Shown piece by piece: positions 34,204 through 37,324 of a DNA stretch of 37,324 bases (positions are counted from its first letter, which is position 1; each line of letters starts with the position of its first letter). The notes beneath the pieces were generated by a model that made no database searches, was not told the DNA's origin, and saw nothing but the letters and a program-made list of their open reading frames with translations. A program made the position numbers and the translations under genes. This DNA comes from Planctomycetales bacterium (lineage in GTDB: Bacteria; Planctomycetota; Planctomycetia; Isosphaerales; Isosphaeraceae), in NCBI GenBank assembly GCA_027451885.1, contig DAIDHX010000205.1:1-37324 (forward strand), in the 5' to 3' direction.

Positions 34204-35495
34204 CCCCTGCCAACGCGGCTGAGCGGCAAAATTCCGTGGCAAGCCGATTCTGGCACGCGATCAAGCTCGTTCAGATCCGGCTGAGGATTCCGGTTGCGCT
34301 TCTCGCCGCGCTTCTACTTGTGGGCAAGTGGGAATCCATCCGCAATGTCTGGGTCGGCTGGGGGCGATCATTCACTCTCGAGCGCGCTGGCATGGGCCCG
34401 GTGTCGGGCGATACAGAATACTTTTGTCCCATGGATCCCGGCGTCGTTTCCGATTGGCCGGGGAAATGTGGTGTATGCAACATGGCGCTCGTGCGCAGAA
34501 AGCGAGGCGAGGCGAGCGCCTTGCCCGACGGCGTGGTCGCGCGGATGCAGCTCTCGCCGGCACGAATCGAGCTCGCCAATATCGAGACGGTTCCGATCGA
34601 GTCTCGGTCACTCGCACGCGTGATCGAGCTTGACGGCTCCCTGATGCGCGAGGGAAAGTCGCTGGTGGTCCAGGCCGTCGCGCAGATGCGTCATGCTGCG
34701 TGGATCGTGCCCGGGCGCGAGGCGCAGGTGAGCTGGCCGGACGAGCCGGGAAAGCCCGCGGTTGAGGCTCGGATCAGCGCGGTCGAGCGTGTCGCGGATG
34801 GACCGATACAGCGGCTCAGGATCGCGGCGAAACTCAAGGTTGGGGAGCCGGCCGCGGAAGTGGGCGCACGGGTTCGACTTCTGATCAACGCCCCGGTGAG
34901 TGAGCTCGAGCCCTTCCGATCTCGGGCTGGTTCCGCACCCTTGAGCCAGGTGCTTGCGGTCCCACGATCGGCGGTTGTGGAGCTGGAAAGCGACGGCTCT
35001 GCGGTGGTCTTTGTCGAGTCCGCGCCTGGAATGTTTGAAGGCGTTGCTGTGATGCTCGGTCCTCGCTGCGGTGATTTCTATCCGGTGGTGAGCGGGCTCG
35101 AGCCAGGACTCCGCGTGGCCGCCTCGGGCGCTTTCTTGCTCGATGCGGAGACCCGGCTCAACCCCGCGCTCGCTTCGGCCTATTTCGGAGCGCGTGCAAC
35201 CGGTGGTGCTGTCGCGCAGGCAAATCCTTCTGCCAGGCCACCCGAACGCCGTTCCACGTCTCCCAGCGACCGCATTGAGCAAGCGCTCGCGCAGCTTGTG
35301 CCCGCGGATCGAACCGCGGCCAGGCGCCAGGCTCGATGCCCGGTCACGGGCAAGCCGCTCGGCTCGATGGGCACTCCCGTGCGAACCGTCGCGGAAGGGC
35401 GCGTGGTTTTTCTTTGCTGCGACGGCTGTGCGGAATCTTTCAAAGACGATCCTGGAACATATCTTTCCCGCCTGAACTCACCTCAAGCCCCATGA
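34200..35495 (+). CDS. RND efflux periplasmic adaptor with two metal-binding domains
   Basis: A 431-residue CusB/CzcB-type membrane-fusion protein. One membrane helix lies at about 29-41. A heavy-metal-binding domain with YFCPMDP and CGVCNMALV (Cys76, Cys90, Cys93) follows. The adaptor core comes next, including PRSAVVELESDGSAVVFVE and VVSGLEPGLRVAASGAFLLDAETRL. The C-terminus is a YHS/TRASH-like domain (CPVTGKPLG, then FLCCDGCAESF; Cys380, 406, 407, 410) typical of metal chaperones. The lipoyl/alpha-hairpin portion usual in adaptors appears missing: only about 20 residues separate the first barrel strand (IELDGSLM) from the AWIVPG segment. The start is a GTG overlapping the stop of lipoprotein B. 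The stop overlaps the pump ATG. The metal is not identified. Confidence 0.88.
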   Translation: MTPANAAERQNSVASRFWHAIKLVQIRLRIPVALLAALLLVGKWESIRNVWVGWGRSFTLERAGMGPVSGDTEYFCPMDPGVVSDWPGKCGVCNMALVRRKRGEASALPDGVVARMQLSPARIELANIETVPIESRSLARVIELDGSLMREGKSLVVQAVAQMRHAAWIVPGREAQVSWPDEPGKPAVEARISAVERVADGPIQRLRIAAKLKVGEPAAEVGARVRLLINAPVSELEPFRSRAGSAPLSQVLAVPRSAVVELESDGSAVVFVESAPGMFEGVAVMLGPRCGDFYPVVSGLEPGLRVAASGAFLLDAETRLNPALASAYFGARATGGAVAQANPSARPPERRSTSPSDRIEQALAQLVPADRTAARRQARCPVTGKPLGSMGTPVRTVAEGRVVFLCCDGCAESFKDDPGTYLSRLNSPQAP

Positions 35496-37324
35496 TCGAC
35501 GCGATCATCCGGTTCTCGATTCGACGGCCGACGCCGATTCTGGCCGCGGGCCTCACGCTCGCGATCGCGGGTGCGTGGGCCGCCTGGGCGACGCCGGTCG
35601 ACGCCATCCCGGACCTTTCCGAAAACCAGGTCATACTCTTCACCGAATGGAAAGGCCGCGGACCGCGTGAGATCGAGGTTCGGGTCACGGCGCCGTTGTC
35701 GGCTGCGCTCCGGGGCCTGCCTGGTGTGAAGGTGGTACGCGGCTCGAGCGAGGTCGGTTTCTCGATGATCTCCGTGATCCTCGAGGATGCACTTGATGTG
35801 GGATTGGGGCGTACTCGAATCAAGGAGCGCCTCGCCGAGCTTGAGCCGAATCTACCTGAGGCAGCTCAACCAAGGCTTGGTCCCGATGCCGCGGCGACTG
35901 GACAGATTTTCTGGTACACGGTCGAGGGGGGTGGGCTTGACCTGGGACGGCTGCGTGCGATTCAGGACAACCAGATTCGACCTCAACTCGCCGCACTCGA
36001 GGGGGTGGCCGACGTCTCGAGCGTGGGCGGCTTTCCTGCCGAGTACCGCGTCTCACCCGATCCCCTTGAGCTTGAGCGAGCGGGCCTTGGACTTGCCGAC
36101 GTGGTGAAAGCAGCGGAGGCGAGTGACGCCTCGGCTGGCGGTCATGTCATGACCGTCGCGAATGCGGAGCACGTCGTCCGTGCCAATGCCAGGCTGGGAG
36201 TTCGGACGGATTCGAGGGAGATCGAATCGACCGCCGTACTCCACGATCTGGAGCAGTCCATTGTGGCCATACCGGGCGGTGGCTGGGTCCAGATTGGGGA
36301 CGTTGCCCGGGTGGAGCGGGCGCCAGGGTTCCGCCGCGGCGCGCTCGAGAAAGACGGGAACGAGGTTGTGGGCGGGGTTGTGCTTATGACCCGAGGCGCG
36401 AATCCACTTGAAGTCACGCGGCTTCTCAAAGCGTGCATCCGAAGAATCTCTCCGCAGCTACCCGCCGGTGTACGCATCACGCCGTTTTACGATCGCTCGC
36501 CGCTGATCGAAGGAGCGATCGCCACCGTCGTACGCGCTGTGGTTGAGGCGATGATCTCGGCGTCGATCTGCGTGTTTCTGATTCTGCTCCACTTCCGGGC
36601 CGCATTCGTCATCGTTGCCTCTTTGCCCCTTGCTGTCCTTGCTTCATTCCTGGCAATTCGCGTGCTTTCAGGTTTCGGATGGATCGACGCTCCAACCACG
36701 GCAAGCTCGCTCGCGGGACTGGCGATCTCGATCGGAGTGCTCGTCGATGCGTCGGTTGTCATGGCCGAGAACGTCTTGCACGGCCTGCGCGAGCAATTCG
36801 GTGATGATCCCGTTCCTCGCAATGCCGGGCACGTCATCAATTCCTCCTGCGTGGCCGTGGGCCGGCCAATCGTGGCGGCAGTCATTCTTATGATTCTGTC
36901 CTTCTTACCCGTGTTCGCGCTCGGCGGGGTCGAAGGGCGAATGTTCCACCCGCTCGCGCTTACCAAGACCTGCGCGCTCATTGCGACGGCGATCCTGGCC
37001 GTGACGCTCGTGCCCGCGCTTTGCTCTGTTGTCATCCGGGGCCGCATTCGATCCGAAGAGTCGAATCCGCTTGTTCGCGGCATGGTCGAAGTGTATCGAC
37101 CCGTGCTGTCCTACTTCATGGATCGACCCGCTGGAGCGGCCTGGGTTGTCATCGCCACGATCCTTCTGGGGGTGACGCCGCTTGACAACCGTGCGGTTTT
37201 TCTCGCGATTCTGGCGCTGGGCGTGGTGGTTACGGCCGGGCTCGCTCGAGGCAAGCTTTCACCCTGGCTCGGCCCGGCCACGCTCGTGATTCTTGGGCTG
37301 CTGGCGCAGGCGACCCTGGCTCCG
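35492..37324 (+). CDS. Heavy-metal RND efflux pump (CusA/CzcA family), 3'-truncated by the window
   Basis: 611 codons are present without a stop, and the gene continues past the right edge. It starts at an ATG that overlaps the adaptor stop (ATGA). Features are the N-terminal FSIRRPTPILAAG membrane helix, the periplasmic porter region, ITPFYDRSPLIEGAI, the hydrophobic bundle, and the TM4 proton-relay motif GVLVDASVVMAEN. It is an inner-membrane proton-driven exporter that captures metal ions from the periplasm with the adaptor. After YRPVLSYFMDRP the visible part has unusually many hydrophobic residues (two or more extra predicted helices) before the expected second periplasmic loop. The family is certain, but copper/silver versus cobalt/zinc/cadmium cannot be decided from the part present. 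Confidence 0.93.
   Translation, partial: MIDAIIRFSIRRPTPILAAGLTLAIAGAWAAWATPVDAIPDLSENQVILFTEWKGRGPREIEVRVTAPLSAALRGLPGVKVVRGSSEVGFSMISVILEDALDVGLGRTRIKERLAELEPNLPEAAQPRLGPDAAATGQIFWYTVEGGGLDLGRLRAIQDNQIRPQLAALEGVADVSSVGGFPAEYRVSPDPLELERAGLGLADVVKAAEASDASAGGHVMTVANAEHVVRANARLGVRTDSREIESTAVLHDLEQSIVAIPGGGWVQIGDVARVERAPGFRRGALEKDGNEVVGGVVLMTRGANPLEVTRLLKACIRRISPQLPAGVRITPFYDRSPLIEGAIATVVRAVVEAMISASICVFLILLHFRAAFVIVASLPLAVLASFLAIRVLSGFGWIDAPTTASSLAGLAISIGVLVDASVVMAENVLHGLREQFGDDPVPRNAGHVINSSCVAVGRPIVAAVILMILSFLPVFALGGVEGRMFHPLALTKTCALIATAILAVTLVPALCSVVIRGRIRSEESNPLVRGMVEVYRPVLSYFMDRPAGAAWVVIATILLGVTPLDNRAVFLAILALGVVVTAGLARGKLSPWLGPATLVILGLLAQATLAP

Noticed and set aside
1-37324. tRNA, rRNA, insertion sequence or phage genes
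   Set aside because: I saw no cloverleaf with a CCA-like end, no rRNA-like stretch, and no transposase, integrase or phage motifs; a tRNAscan/Infernal run would confirm.

Overview
The window reads as a GC-rich chromosomal segment of a planctomycete, most likely of the Isosphaeraceae type. The evidence is the combination of a prepilin-like DUF1559 protein with a C-terminal H-X9-DG motif, a PEP-CTERM protein, an ECF sigma factor translationally coupled to a giant kinase/WD40 protein, a sulfatase-fold protein, several lipoproteins and Gly/Tyr- or Pro-rich secreted proteins. I found no tRNA, rRNA, insertion sequence, phage gene or CRISPR array. The genus assignment is inference from gene families, not from a marker gene.

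Layout. 1-716 holds no supported gene but carries a 24-bp tandem repeat. 717-4034 holds a sulfatase-superfamily protein that has lost its catalytic residues, overlapping tail-to-tail with a Pro-rich lipoprotein that has a His/Cys-rich segment. 4361-10136 is mostly housekeeping: a cyclic-nucleotide-binding-like protein, a PIG-L/LmbE deacetylase followed by glucosamine-6-phosphate deaminase (nagB), nadD on the minus strand, and priA. 10137-10570 is a hairpin-rich leader before a PEP-CTERM protein, which ends at a clear intrinsic terminator.

11302-17736 is a compact minus-strand operon in the order histidine phosphatase, glgP, pgm, pgi. Together the last three convert glycogen to glucose-1-P, glucose-6-P and fructose-6-P. 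18091-22897 is a plus-strand sigma factor/kinase pair overlapping by 26 bp. It is followed on the minus strand by a sugar-phosphate-isomerase-like TIM barrel and a 1,307-residue secreted protein of unknown function with a possible carbohydrate-binding C-terminus.

28292-37324 is envelope-oriented: a TPR lipoprotein, a Gly/His/Tyr-rich secreted TPR protein, a lipoprotein on the minus strand, a small secreted protein, the DUF1559 pseudopilin, a second lipoprotein that is a paralogue of the first, and an RND metal-efflux adaptor and pump. The pump gene runs off the right edge. The last three genes overlap by 4 bp each (GTGA, ATGA), so the DUF1559-linked lipoprotein appears to be co-translated with the metal efflux system. 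This lipoprotein/DUF1559/RND block is the most unusual arrangement in the window. The adaptor also appears to lack the usual lipoyl/alpha-hairpin section while carrying a metal-binding domain at each end.
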